Shown here piece after piece: positions 49,884-61,691 of a stretch of DNA of 64,000 nucleotides. The stretch covers positions 4,402,001 to 4,466,000 of the forward strand of contig JBAJFE010000005.1 in assembly GCA_037903355.1 (NCBI GenBank). The letters are read 5' to 3'. This DNA is from Trichuris trichiura (lineage: Eukaryota; Nematoda; Enoplea; Trichinellida; Trichuridae). The position numbers and the translations under genes were made by a program. Every line of letters starts with the position of its first letter. Position 1 is the stretch's first letter. Below the pieces are notes generated by a model. That model was not told the DNA's origin. It was given only the letters and a program-made list of their open reading frames with translations, and did not search any database.

Positions 49884-51108
49884 GAAAAATATAGATGAGT
49901 GTGCATACGGTGTACACGAATGCCCTGCAGGAACAGAATGTTGTGACACAAATACATCATATTACTGTGTATGCGCCGATGGAAGAACTGGAATTAATTG
50001 TACAGAAGACGTGGATGAATGCGAAGAAGGAACTTATGAATGTTCCATCCACAGTACATGTAAAAATACAAATGGTTCATACAAGTGCGAATGCCATTCA
50101 GGGTATACCGATAAATATTGTACTGAATTGATTGACTATTGCGTCATCTATACGCCGTGTCAGAATGGAGGTAAATGTCATCCATTGCAAAATGACTATC
50201 ATTGTGAATGTCCTGCGGGATACGAATGTAAAAACTGTACAACTAATATTGACGAATGTCGTAACAATCCATGCGGTGCACATGGAACTTGTGAAGATGG
50301 TATCAACAAATGCACATGCAAATGTGAGCAAGGTTATACCGGTTGGAATTGTGATGTCGAAATCGATGAATGCAAGAACCAACACTCATTATGTGATCAC
50401 GGTATGTGTATACGAGTTAAGGAAGCGGAGTATAAATGTGATTGTTACTGGATACACAGGAAGGTTATGCGATGAAGACATCAATGAATGCTCTGATACG
50501 TCTATTTGCAGATGGAATGGTCATTGCCGCAATGTGAATGGCAGTTTTAAATGTGACTGCGAAAGTGGATTTTTTGGAGATCGATGCGAGGAAGAAACCG
50601 ATGAATGTGAAAGTAATCCGTGCACAAAAGGAGGCTATTGTTTAGATGGTAGAAATGCTTATCTATGCATATGCTTCTTAGGTTATGAAGGTATCCATTG
50701 TGAACATAAAATAGATCATTGTAAATCACATGAATGTGAAAATGAAGGTACATGTGTTAATCTCCCATATGGTTACGCATGTAAATGTCCCGAGTATGCA
50801 ACTGGCAATTTTTGTGAAGATTTAATAGATAACTGTAAAGATGAAAATCAATGTGGACAAGGTTATTGCCGTAATAAAAAAGGAGGTTACGATTGTATCT
50901 GTGATGAAGGATACACTGATAAAAGTTGTAAGACAAAGATTGATCGATGTGCCGATATTGAATGCAGAAATGGCGGCAGTTGCACTTCTAATGATGAAAA
51001 CTACACTTGCAATTGTCCAAAAGGAACTGACGGCTTTTATTGTGAAATGACTGACAATTGAATAGTCGTGCAGATTGAGTGGAAAATACTTTTGTTCGCT
51101 TCGCTTTT
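49884..51108 (+). pseudogene. EGF-repeat protein, copy 2, truncated and frameshifted
   Basis: Homology to copies 1 and 3 starts abruptly at GAAAAATATAGATGAG (49884), just before the first EGF repeat. The signal peptide, the amino-terminal domain and the promoter are absent, and the upstream sequence is purine-rich, unrelated DNA. All ten EGF repeats follow, but two bases are missing near 50446 in repeat 5 (GATTGTTACTGG against GATTGTTATACTGG), shifting the frame. In addition TGA at 51059-51061 replaces the GGA of the other copies, so the C-terminal anchor is lost. Several cysteine changes (for example ECKNC for EGKNC) fit relaxed selection. Confidence 0.9.
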
Positions 51109-51187
51109 TAAGCTTAACCGCTACGAGTTTTAAAGTGAAAAAGTCAGCTAAGCAAAAGATAAAAAGTAATTAAGTAATTAGTCTTAC

Positions 51188-51610
51188 GGTAGCGTCGAAG
51201 CGATCAAGTAGCTCCTTTGCCACTTTGTAAGTTTCATTTTCCTTCACCTCGTTGAGCACTTGAAGACGCTGTTGCTTCAATGTGACCAGTTGGTTGTGAC
51301 AGTTGTGTCGGCGACGAGCAAAGTAGAAAGAAAAAATGCGTCGAAGCAAATACAAAAGAAAGGGATAGCCAAAGAGCAGAATAAAAAGCCAGAACGGCTC
51401 GTAACGCCTTTTGTGCTCTTTGCCCACAAAGCCGATGTACGTTAAGAGAAGATAGCTGAGAATAACGAAGACGAAAAAGCAAATGTCAAACTGCCATTCT
51501 CGCTTGCGCCGTAGCGCGTCGCTGCGATCCAATTCTTCAATTTCATCTTCCAGCTTCTCCAAAACAGCTGAGTAACTTTTTTTCAGCTGCTTCGATTGCA
51601 GCAGACCCAT
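51188..51610 (-). CDS. lunapark (ER three-way-junction protein), first exon
   Basis: ATG at 51610, 141 codons, then ACC|GTAAGA donor at 51187. Lunapark is an ER membrane protein that stabilises three-way junctions of the tubular network. Family features: MGLLQSK (likely myristoylation glycine), an acidic coiled segment, two hydrophobic hairpin segments (FDICFFVFVILSYLLLTYIG and PFWLFILLFGYPFLLYLLRR), then the coiled segment LVTLKQQRLQVLNEVKENET and YKVAKELLDRFD, which closely parallels vertebrate lunapark. Later exons with the C-terminal zinc ribbon should lie to the left, but that side holds the EGF pseudogene and repeats, and I found none. Confidence 0.85.
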
Positions 51611-53041
51611 GTCATTGCAATGCCGTATCTGTCCGCTTTAGAAAGTGTTTGCAGGTACGTTTGCTCAGTGCTGCTACGGTGTGTATCGCTTAGTCATCTT
51701 TGTTTAAACACGTACCTACACAGTTCTGTATTTTAGTAAACGAAGGCTAACTGCTGTTTTGAGAGAGATGCAAATACCTTCAAGCTGGATTATGCCATCA
51801 AATAAGCATGACGCCAACTTACGTTCAACAAACAGGCTTAATGAGCCGCATTATTTGATCCACCGAGCTTTTCCTACCAGTAATGATGAATATCATTAAG
51901 CTACATGTATATCTAATGAAGTGCTTTATATTAAACTTACTATTAGTTTCCATGCATGAAAAACGTATTTATTTCTTAGCGCTTTTTATAATCAAAAACT
52001 ATTGTCCCTAAAGCATGTGAATAATACATTCCCAATAAAAAACAGATAATGATCACCTTTGGTTATTTAAAATGATAATCAGAATCAATAGTACGCAATT
52101 CTCAGGGTCGGCAGATGCTAATGGCTGACGGATATCAATTTTAGGATATGTACAGGGATACAAAGAATTACGTTTTTATTATATGATTAGCGGTCTGTAT
52201 AATCAGGTTGTTTCGAGTTCAACCTTACTTGGCCTAACGAGGGATTCTGTTTAATTTTTTAAAATTTGATTAGCCGCTTGACCAAAAAATCTAGCAAAAG
52301 ATGTTCAAATCCTACAGCTCCTAAAGGGTGCTTCGAATCTGGTCTCTCAGCCGCCCTAATGTCATACTGTAAGTTAGCAGGCCATCTCTTTTGCCTTTAC
52401 TCGAACCTAAGCGTAAAAGCAAGCCTTGTATGTTGGCTTAGGCTTAGGTAAGAGAAGAACAACACAACCAGCATGATAGCCAAGAAGCGCAGAACATGAC
52501 GGCAGCAAGATTGGCAGAAAGGTACCTGCATTTTTTAAAGGGCGGGAAACGTAGGGGGCGTGATACGTTTCTGTTAAATGTTCTTCAAACAAATTAATCG
52601 ATAATCCAAAAGTACGGACTAGCAGCTATGGTCCAATTTTAGAATATTTTAGCGATTCGACGTCTTGCAAACTTTGGTTGTCTTACGTAGCCTTAGATGG
52701 CAAGCTGTTTGATACAATCTTATATTCAAAGAAATCTTTCTTTATGTTTCTATATTCTGTAGACAGTGATCTGACTTTTTTAGAAATTTTATGCAAGCTC
52801 TTTCCGGGAAATGGTTATTAAGTTATTGATTAGCAAGTTCCTTGGTGTACCGTAAGGCTACATTTGGATTTGAAGAAAAAAGCGGCTTGTTTACCGCAGT
52901 TTTAGTCCTCAGCGGTTGCCACGTTGTTTTATAGTTTTTTCTGCAATGCATTGCGCAGCGCGTTTGCGGCTTTGCATTTAAGTACAGTTATGGTTCCTGT
53001 TAAACGCCGTGAACGTGGACTTGAAAATACCGTAAGTGAAG
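51611..53041. other. lunapark 5' flank and gene-free stretch
   Basis: The first bases likely include the lunapark promoter. The rest has short unrecognised open frames only. Confidence 0.45.
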
Positions 53042-53049
53042 CTCTAAAG

Positions 53050-53516
53050 TAGGGCCGGGGAACCTTTTTGCTGCCGCGGGCCGTACAGAATGCTCAACCG
53101 AAAAGCATAGCCTGCTTTGTTTGCACGTATATTCATTTAAGTCACCCTTCGAACAAAGCGATAAAGCGAGATAGGAATAATACTTTGGGTCAATAGGCGG
53201 CCAGTGGTCCACGCTACTGACGCCAACACTAATGCCATCTACTGTTTGCCTCCGAAGACTAACGACATCGGTTTGTCGACAGAGAGCCGACAGCAGGACA
53301 CTCTTCTTAGCCAGGATGATGCTGTCTGCTTGTTACGCAAAATTTATGTTATTACTAGGGTTCACATACAACGAGTGTATCGCATTTTCCAAAAATAAGG
53401 TCCCGCAGTCACATTTCACTGAATCTCGCACGCATGTGCGGTTACCTAGCGGGTGGAAGGGAATACTTCGTGGGCCGGACGGAATGGTCTCGCGGGTCGG
53501 ACGTTCCCCACACTTG
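53050..53516. mobile_element. non-autonomous hAT-type element, second copy
   Basis: Same family and orientation as 23508-24006 (GGGAACCTTTTTGCTGCCGC, CTAACGACATCGGTTTGTCG). It ends at GTTCCCCACACTTG, and the flanking 8-mers CTCTAAAG and TTGTAAAT agree at only five positions. It abuts the left edge of the EGF copy 3 block. Confidence 0.7.
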
Positions 53517-53561
53517 TTGTAAATGATTGTTTATTTGGAAAACCAATGTTTCCAACGAATG

Positions 53562-54044
53562 ATGAATATGAACTATGGAGAATAGTAAATGGCACATATC
53601 GAAAGAAGCAATTAAGTCAGCGCGCAAGTGTACAGATTCCTTGTGCGTTAACGTCAACAAACTTTTAATATAAAAGCGGACTGTTCTGTTTTCATTAATG
53701 GAAGAATACCAACTGCTTTGTTTAGTAAACGGATGAACGCATCAACGGGAAGTTAAAACACGCGACTGTTTCGCAGTAGTGAGGAAACCATTCCAAATCA
53801 GACTTTAGCGAATGTATTTCATGTGAGAGCCAGCAAGAAACAGAGTCAATAGTACAAACTGAACTTGAAAACGCATTAATATTAGTGAACAGAAGCAAAC
53901 AGTTTAAACTCTGTTCAGTTCAATGTTAACTTTAAAGCAAAAAGAAGTCGCCTGACGTATGATGAGTGCAATTAATCAGTCGATTGCTGCAGTTGTCGTG
54001 AACACATCAACTGAAGAAGAGCTGTACGATACCACAACTGCACT
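53562..54044 (+). promoter_or_regulatory. 5' flank of EGF copy 3, conserved with copy 1
   Basis: About 480 bases match the 5' flank of copy 1 with scattered substitutions, including AATATAAAAGCGG at 53668-53680 and GTTTAAACTCTGTTCA near 53905. The start context CTGCACTATGAACATT is the same in both. Confidence 0.6.
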
Positions 54045-56262
54045 ATGAACATTAAAGTCACTTCGCTTGTCTATTGTCTGTTTACTATTGGAATGCTATT
54101 CTGTGGTTTAGTGAAGACCGACAAAAGCTTTATCGAACAAGTCAAAAAAAAATGCAAACGGGTATTTGAAGCGTTCCCACAATTAAATCCAGAACAATAT
54201 GAGACACCGAGGTTCACAAAAAAAAAATGCGCAGACATGAGTATTTTGTACAATTTGCCAGACTTGTCCATAGTAATATCAAATCATGGACCATACACTA
54301 CGGAAGATAATCAGTATAATTTGATCGTTTTCATTCTTCATGTAATGCCTCCTTTGTTAGACGATACCCAGTTCGCGTGTGATATCAACGAACCAATCTA
54401 TCTAGAACAGCAATTCCTGCCTATTGACTGTGGACCTTTCGACAACAATTGCGTATATCGTCGTATTGTTGACGACAGTCAGGACGGCATACACCATCGA
54501 CTGTTTTGGGCCCAAAACCTGGACTACATTGTTCTTGATGGAGCACGAATTGTGAAGAGAACAAACCGGGTCATAAAAGGCACAATTAATTATCATGTCA
54601 GTCTCCTTATTTCTCTTGGGAATGGCACTTACATGAACTTGAACTATACAGTCAAAGCATTCTCAAATGTGGAGATAAACCAATTTGATCCCTTCCATTT
54701 CAGTCATGGTGATCTGTTAAGACTTTACCGTGAAACACAATTTCCCTTATGCATTTATCGTGCATGGGACACCGTACATTCACAATATTATCCTTGTAGA
54801 GATAAACTGCCGTCGAAGTACTACCCAGATTACGAGAGTCGGCATTTCATAGTTGTATTGGGAATGATAAAACAATTAAAACCTCAGAAGGAATGGCATT
54901 ATGATAATCCAATTAGTACAATATTGTTTTTTAAGAGCTCAACGTGTGGTAAACTGATCTGCCCACCGTCAGATGGTTTTTTCCTTGCATATACCGGCAC
55001 ATTCTGTGAAAAAAACATAGATGAATGCGCCTTCGGTGTACATAACTGCCCAGCAGGAAGAGAATGCCGTGACACAAATACATCGTATTATTGTGAATGC
55101 CCCGCTGGAACAACTGGAATTAATTGTACAGAAGACGTGGATGAATGCGAAGAAGGAACTTACGAATGTTCCATCCACAGTACATGTAAAAATACAAATG
55201 GTTCATACAAGTGCGTCTGCCCTCCAGGATTTACCGGTAAACATTGTACTGAATTGATTGACTATTGCATTATTTATACACCGTGTCAGAATGGGGGTAG
55301 GTGTCATCCATTAGAAAATGACTACCACTGTGAATGTGCTGCGGGATACGAAGGTAAAAACTGTACAACTAATATTGACGAATGTCGTAACAATCCATGC
55401 GGTGCACATGGAACTTGTGAAGATGGTATCAATAAATACACATGCAAATGTGAGCAAGGTTATACTGGTTGGAATTGTGATATCGAAATCAATGAATGCA
55501 AGAACCAACAACTTACATTGCGATCACGGTATGTGTACACGAGTTAAGGAAGCGGAGTATAAATGTGATTGTTATACTGGATACACAGGAAGGTTATGCG
55601 ATGAAGACATCAATGAATGCTCTGATACGTCTATTTGCGGATGGAATGGACATTGCCGCAATGTGAATGGCAGTTTTAAATGTGACTGTGAAAGTGGATT
55701 TTTTGGAGATCGATGCGAGGAAGAAACAGATGAATGTGAAAGTAATCCGTGTACAAAAGGAGGCTATTGTTTAGATGGTAGAAATGCTTATGTATGCATA
55801 TGTTTCTTAGGTTATGAAGGTATCCATTGTGAACATAAAATAGATCATTGTAAATCACATGAATGTGAAAATGAAGGTACATGTGTTAATCTCCCATATG
55901 GATACGCATGTAAATGTCCCGAGTATGCAACTGGAGAGTTTTGTGAGGATTTAAAAGATAACTGTAAAGATGAAAATCAATGTGGACAAGGTTATTGCCG
56001 AAATAAAAAAGGAGGTTACGAGTGTATCTGTGATGAAGGATACACTGGTAAAAGTTGTAAGACAAAGATTGATCGATGTGCCGATATTGAATGCAGAAAC
56101 GGCGGCAGTTGCACTTCTAATGATGAAGACTACAGTTGCAATTGTCCAAAAGGAACTGACGGTTTTTATTGTGAAATAACTGACAATGGAATAGTTGTGC
56201 AGATTGAGTGGAAAATACTTTTGTTCGCTTCGCTTTTCTTAGCCTGGCGACAATTGTATTGA
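54045..56262 (+). pseudogene. EGF-repeat protein, copy 3, full length with one frameshift
   Basis: Same architecture as copy 1: signal peptide (SLVYCLFTIGMLFCGLV), amino-terminal domain with IEINQFDPFHF-like segment, ten EGF repeats and C-terminal hydrophobic WKILLFASLFLAW. One extra base near 55505-55512, in the fifth EGF repeat (AACCAACAACTTACATTGCG), breaks the frame: the first part ends at a stop at 55545-55547 and the rest continues in the next frame from about 55510 to 56262. Apart from this base the gene is well kept, so a sequencing or assembly error or very recent inactivation are both possible. The amino-terminal domain differs from copy 1 more than the EGF part does. Confidence 0.85.
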
Positions 56263-56650
56263 ATTAAAACGTTTTAACCACACACAGAAAGTTATAATAT
56301 TACGTATTAAATCGTAAACAAAACAGTTTCATGAACAACTGCGTAATTTCAGTTTGTCGTTGTAAACGATTGTTTATTTGAGAAAACAGTGTTTCCAAAA
56401 AGTTGTACAATTCTTTAGAAGAAAAATTCATTTTTCATATGAGTTCACGGTACGTTTGCCTGTTTTTATTGACAACCTTTTTATCAATAAAAAGGGACAA
56501 ATCGACCGTGGATTCTTACGAACGTGAACAGATCCGTTGGAGAACTTCCTATTTTCTCTCACAAAAATCATTTCTACTATGCGATAAGCGCCAGTAAAAA
56601 GTAGAATGTACTTTAAGCCAAAGTTGAATATTGTTTGGATAAGGTCTGAA
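56263..56650 (+). other. 3' flank of EGF copy 3, duplicated at 12608-12994
   Basis: Aligns with the copy 1 flank through ATTACGTATTAAATCGTAA, TTTTTATCAATAAAAAGGGA and GGATAAGGTCTGAA. Similarity ends where the Penelope element begins. Confidence 0.75.
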
Positions 56651-56721
56651 GTACTGAAAAAATATCTTTATTACGGATTCTCTCCCGTTGTGAAGTAAAA
56701 CAAAAAGATTTTTCTTTTCTT

Positions 56722-56759
56722 CCGGAGCTTTCGGGTCTTTCGCGACCCGTCTTCAGCGG
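56722..56759 (-). ncRNA. hammerhead-like core, left end of Penelope copy 2
   Basis: On -, CTGAAGAC, stem GGGTC-loop-GACCC, then GAAAGC. Mirror of 59727-59764. Confidence 0.45.
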
Positions 56760-57004
56760 TGAGATTATGTGTAGTGCGTGGGGTACCATTCATCTTCCAT
56801 CGCTTTCCGTGGTTTTAAAACGAGAGTTTAAAGATTTTAAAGTTTTTCCTTCTTTGTCTGTCAGCTGCCATTTCCTTACTCCTGTATTCTTGTAGGGAAT
56901 TTGTCCGTGTATTTAGGCGAGCTTCTAGTTTTTTCTTCCATTTTTAACCATTTGTTCCAAAAAAATGTGTTAGTGATTTAAATACACACGTGTTAAAGCA
57001 GGAC

Positions 57005-59440
57005 TCACACAGGGTCAACTAACTTTCCTGCTTAAATGTAGAGACCATGGAATTTTACCCAATTGCTTCAAGCTAAAATGGGGCCAGTATGTAGATAATC
57101 AAACCAGAAGAATCTTATTCACGGCTGGATTATCGCTACTACGAAATGTTATAAGAAAACACAGGTCCACTCTAGCAAGACTACGAGCAGATTACATTTG
57201 CACTCTGGATTTCCTCAGAACATGGTTACACAAAAATATTTACGAAACCCTGATCAATCACGTGGAACTCGCCACAAGAACGGTATGCACTTCGCAAAAG
57301 CATGTACTAAAAAGGAAATTTGACAACCTCAAATCAGACCCCAGACGATATCTTCACACTCTTACAGGAGCTCTCCACAAAGAAACACTGCGACAAAGCT
57401 AAGCACGGGGTTATTAACCTTAGCTCTGCACCTCTAAATGAGAGTGAGAGAACTATATTAGAAAAAGGACTAAACTTCGTCCCAACTCCCAAAAAGCCAC
57501 CCTTTCTCGACATCATTGTCTCCATTGAGGACAGCCTATCTTCAGTTGACCCAGAGATAGCCACACGGATTAGGAATAGTTTATCTTCAATTATCCTAGG
57601 TCACAACTTTAACAACACTCCAAACTTAAACCGATACGAGATGAATTGCTTACGTCAACTAAGAAAACAATCCAGCAGAATTATCACAAAAGCAGATAAA
57701 GGAAATAGAACAGTTCTACTGGACAGAAGCACCTACACTGAAAAGATGACAACTATATTAAACACAGAGAATTACACACCTCTACCCGCCGACCCTACAG
57801 AAGCCTCTCGGAAAAATCTCCGTTCTCTTCTCGTTACGTTTGCCGCAGAGACCAAAGAATCAGAAATATCCAAATTAGCAACACATCTTAAATTCGCGTC
57901 GAATTATAGACCCCCTGAGCTATACGGGCTTCCCAAAGTACACAAACCGGATGTCCCACTAAGACCAATAGTATCTGCAATCAACAGCACTACAAGCGAG
58001 CTCAGTCGGTACTTAAAAAAGATCATCAAACCCTTAACCGGCAAAGAACCCTCTTTCGTCAAAAATAGCAAATCTTTCGTCAATGAAATACGAAACCATC
58101 ACTTAAAACCCGATGAGATTCTAGTTAGTTACGATGTAAAAGAATTACTCCCGAGCATTCCAGTGCCAGACACATTGGAAATATTGTACAGCCTCCTCAA
58201 TGCAGATACAAGTCTACCCAGCAGAACAAAGTTAAATCCCTTTCACATTATCAAGCTGGTTTCTTTTTGAATGCAAGATGGCAATTACTTCACCTTTGAC
58301 AACAAATACTACAAACAATCCAGCGGAGTCCCAATGGGCAGTTCTTTATCCCCAGTCTTAGCAGAAGTTTTTATAGAAAACCTTGAGAGAAGAATTTTCG
58401 GAAACATAGACAGACAAATCGCCCCACTCCTCTTCAAAAGATATGTGGACGATATCTTTGTAATTATTAAGGCCGGAAAGGAAGAACAATTTCTACAATT
58501 CCTCAACAACATGCGCCCAAACCAGATAGTTTTCACCATGGAAAAAGAAGAAAACAAAAGTCTTCCCTTTTTAGATGTGCTTATTATTCGCACAAATGAA
58601 GGGCTTAAAACCAGAGTCTATAGAAAACCGACGCAGACTGAACAATATCTCAACTTCTCATCACATCATCCACGATCAGTAATGCGTGGTATGCTCTCCG
58701 GAATGGTCGATAGGGCAGTCAATATATGTGACCCTGAATATCTACAACCGGAACTTAACTATATTAGGAAAGTCTTCTACAAAAATCATTACCCTAAATC
58801 CTTCATCGACCAAGTATTCAAGTACAGGCTACACAAACGTGAATCTCTCGAAACTAACATCTCACAAAATCCACGTTTTGTTCCATACGTTGCAGGACTA
58901 GGCGAAAAGTTTATTCAGCTGGGCAAAAGATTGGGTTTCAGAGTGTTTTTTTCAAAAATTTTCCCAACCTCAGATCAATTCTCCGTACGGACAAAAGAAA
59001 AATTCCCACAAACGAAAGAACAGGTCTTATCTACGCGGTCGAATGTTCCTGTTCAGCAGTTTACATTGGCGAAACAGGTAACACTCTAGAACACAGATTC
59101 AAAGAACACATAAAGAAACTAAACAGTTACAACAACGCAAAAAGTAGCCTCCACAACAGGCACACCCCAATACCTCGCCGTGGAAGACCGATTTTGAATC
59201 CAATAAAAACGATGGAAAAAGCAATTGAAGCTTCGGCTGTGGTAGAACATGCCGTAAATTGCAAACGACCGCTTCACCCAAGAACACTGTGCTACGAAAG
59301 TAACTTACGGCTACGGAAACTTAAGGAAGCCCTGTATATTCGAAACAATATGACCTTCAACCGTGATCAAGGAGCAGACGTCAGTGATTTATGGAGCAAT
59401 ATTATTACACTCCACAACTGCTGCTCCCTTAACAGATGAC
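57005..59440 (+). pseudogene. Penelope-like reverse transcriptase with GIY-YIG endonuclease, copy 2
   Basis: Amino-terminal part near 57045-57320 (NCFKLKWGQYVDNQTRR), frameshift near 57320, then a long frame with YGLPKVHKPDVPLRPIVSAI and RT motif A SYDVKELLPSIPV. A TGA at 58268-58270 replaces a cysteine codon (copy 1 has AFCMKQGNYF). The frame goes on with motif B GVPMGSSLSPVLAE, motif C RYVDDIFVI, motif D LPFLDVLII and RKPTQTEQYLNFSSHHPRS. A frameshift near 58985-59040 leads into the endonuclease: GLIYAVECSCSAVYIGETGN (GIY and YIG motifs), then HRFKEHIKK and a final AVVEHAVNC. The element is typical of Penelope-like elements with RT and C-terminal GIY-YIG. It is inactive in this copy but only a few changes from open. 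Confidence 0.92.
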
Positions 59441-59726
59441 ACGCAAAATGCAAAACTGGACATACTATAAATCAGATGGGACAAATATATTGAAGAAAAG
59501 GTTTAAATCACTAACACATTTTTTTGGAACAAATGGTTAAAAAATGGAAGAAAAAACTAGAAGCTCGCCTAAATACACGGACAAATTCCCTACAAGAATA
59601 CAGGAGTAAGGAAATAGCAGCTGACAGACAAAGAAGAAAGAACTTTAAAATCTTTAAACTCTCGTTTTTAAAACCAAGGAAAGCGATGGAAGATGAATAG
59701 TACCCCACGCACTACACATAAGCTCA

Positions 59727-59764
59727 CCGCTGAAGATGGGTCGCGAAAGACCCGAAAGCTCCGG
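59727..59764 (+). ncRNA. hammerhead-like core, right end of Penelope copy 2
   Basis: CTGAAGAT, stem GGGTC-loop-GACCC, then GAAAGC, located after the coding region. Confidence 0.45.
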
Positions 59765-59875
59765 AAGAGAAAAAGAATCTTTTTGTTTTACATCACAACG
59801 GGAGACAATCCGTAATAAAGATATTTTTTCAATATGAAAACACACGCTCCCGTACAAAAGCATCATGTTTTCAGG

Positions 59876-60230
59876 GTGCAAAAATAGTCTACAGTAGACC
59901 AACTCCTAAGTAGATCTAATGGACTATTGAATTCGTACTACGCTATACTTGCTCGATTAGAATAAATTTCATAAAAAGCGTAGTCAATCGATGTGCTGAT
60001 GACAAACCCCGCAGCGTCGGAATTGTGAAATTCAAACCGTCAAAACATGTGGAAATCGATTATTATGATTACTGTTGCTCTTCTATACATAGAAGCGAAC
60101 GTTAACGCAATGTAAGCTATTACACCTCAGTAAATAGAGAGTCTAAGCATTGAAGTTAAATTTCAATGTCAACTACTACATCGAAACATGCTTCGACTTG
60201 TCCATAATTATGTCCTGAAGCGAAGTGGAT
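59876..60230. other. gene-free spacer
   Basis: AT-rich spacer between the Penelope tail and the tRNA gene. Nothing recognised. Confidence 0.5.
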
Positions 60231-60303
60231 GTCCTTGTAGTGTAGCGGTTATCACGTCTGCTTTACACGCAGAAGGTCCCTGGTTCGATCCCAGGCAAGG
60301 ACA
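60231..60303 (+). tRNA. tRNA-Val (anticodon UAC)
   Basis: Acceptor stem GTCCTTG pairs with CAAGGAC, D-arm GTGTAGCGGTTATCAC, anticodon stem GTCTGC/GCAGA around loop TTTACAC with anticodon TAC, T-arm CCTGG-TTCGATC-CCAGG, discriminator A, no encoded CCA and no intron. Internal promoter boxes are present (TGTAGCGG in the D-arm, GGTTCGATCCC in the T-arm). A T-run, CTTTTG, lies a few bases downstream but is short. Confidence 0.96.
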
Positions 60304-61504
60304 TCTCACTGCTTTTGTTACTTTCTAACCTCCCGTTAGAATGCAAAACAATTGAATTCACAACATGGTAACAGACTTACTCTAACATCGCTGAGAAGTG
60401 CCGATTTGGCAGCTGGCTCACGAATTATCACTCTTCGTTTTATTGGTTCAAAATGAATTCGCAACCGAGAAAATGTACCATTTTCCACAAGCTTTACGCC
60501 AATGTGGCTAAAGTAAAAGCGAGTGAAAGTGGGTCCGCTAAAATGTCTGCTCCAATAGTTACCACACAAAACTCTTTTGCGAACATTTTCACGGAAATAT
60601 TGTGCTCTGGATAACAGTATTCACCGACACCATCCCTCAAATTGCCGCGGTGGTCAATCAAAAACAAACCTACCGGCATATGCCTGATTTTTGCTAGGGA
60701 TTCGCAGGTTCTTTGGCTTACGAATTTTCCTATTCATTGTACTAAATGTTACCTGCACTATTGCGTGGCTCGACCGAGCAGTGCAGTTTGCAAGGAGAAA
60801 ATTTCTTTTCTAATGAAAGCTGCATACTTCCGTAATACGTAATACAGTAACATTTACAAGAATCGCCCATTAATGGGTGAAGCAACGTCCAGAGATTAAT
60901 TGCAAGCGCGCTGGAGAAACTTAACCATTTTGTCCAAAAATTAGAGCATGAGAAATCGATCCCCAAAGTAGAAAGAAGTTGACTCATCAACGCATGCGAT
61001 CCACGTTCAGTCACAAAGATAAGATCTCGCAACTGTGAGGCACAATACATAATAATCGCATTTCTCCATTTTTAACAGCAGCATCCGCAAGATAAAGGAG
61101 AGAATGTACTGGAAAAATAGAAACCTTTTAAAATGTTTGAAAACCTCAGCGCTACTGTTAAGCTTCAACGCGCTGTTACGATTATCCTAAACCTTGACGT
61201 ACTGTTTCGACTTATATTTCCAAAACCCAAGCCATATATCTACATTTAGCTTTATGTAAGGGGCAGAACAAAATAGGCAAATGTTGCAGTAAGGCAGAAC
61301 CTGCATTTCTTTAACGATGATGGGTTGTTTCTAAGCGGACGGGTAAGAAGACTAATAACTAGTGGTATGTTTAATAAAAATTCAGTGTATGTACGACGTA
61401 TAGACTAACGTTCAATGCTTTTTCATGCTATTGTCACAATAATGTCAATAATGATATTGCAGAAACCAGGTTCGTCCCCGTTAAAGAAACAGTACTTCAT
61501 AAAT
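60304..61504. other. no gene recognised
   Basis: Several open frames on - between 60336 and 61050 (GVGEYCYPEHNISVKMF, RVIIREPAAKSALLSDVR before a GTAAGT) look mildly gene-like, but I could not join them in phase and recognise no family. Confidence 0.4.
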
Positions 61505-61691
61505 CACATTTAGGAATCAATCATTACTCTCGCGAACTTACAGATGAAAGTAAAATTCCGTCACATGTCTCTATGTGTTCGTTCTCGCCGACAGAATGAC
61601 ACTGACCTTGCTAATCAAAAAAGATACTGTATTTTTTGAAGATATTTGTCTGGTGGTTGCCTTGCTTGTTTAAAGGTTTATTTTGAACGAT
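61505..61691 (+). promoter_or_regulatory. H2A copy 2 upstream region
   Basis: About 110 bases match the upstream block of H2A copy 1 in inverted orientation (TTCGTTCTCGCCGACAGAAT, ACTGACCTTGC). Copy 2 has one AAGATATTTGTCTG unit where copy 1 has an array. Confidence 0.55.

Larger units (their letters stand above)
56655..59875 (+). mobile_element. Penelope-like element copy 2, with long inverted ends
   Basis: The left end (56655-56985) is an inverted copy of 59497-59843, about 330 bases, including TCTTTATTACGGATTCTCTC, the hammerhead-like motif and the CTTTGTCTGTCAGCTGCCAT stretch. The right side has an extra tail (AATATGAAAACACACGCTCC to about 59875) absent on the left. The interior holds the RT/GIY-YIG coding region. 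No clear target duplication was found around it. Confidence 0.85.

Noticed and set aside
60336..61050. Possible spliced gene on - near the tRNA
   Set aside because: Candidate exons with a 57-base intron do not keep one reading frame, and no family was recognised.
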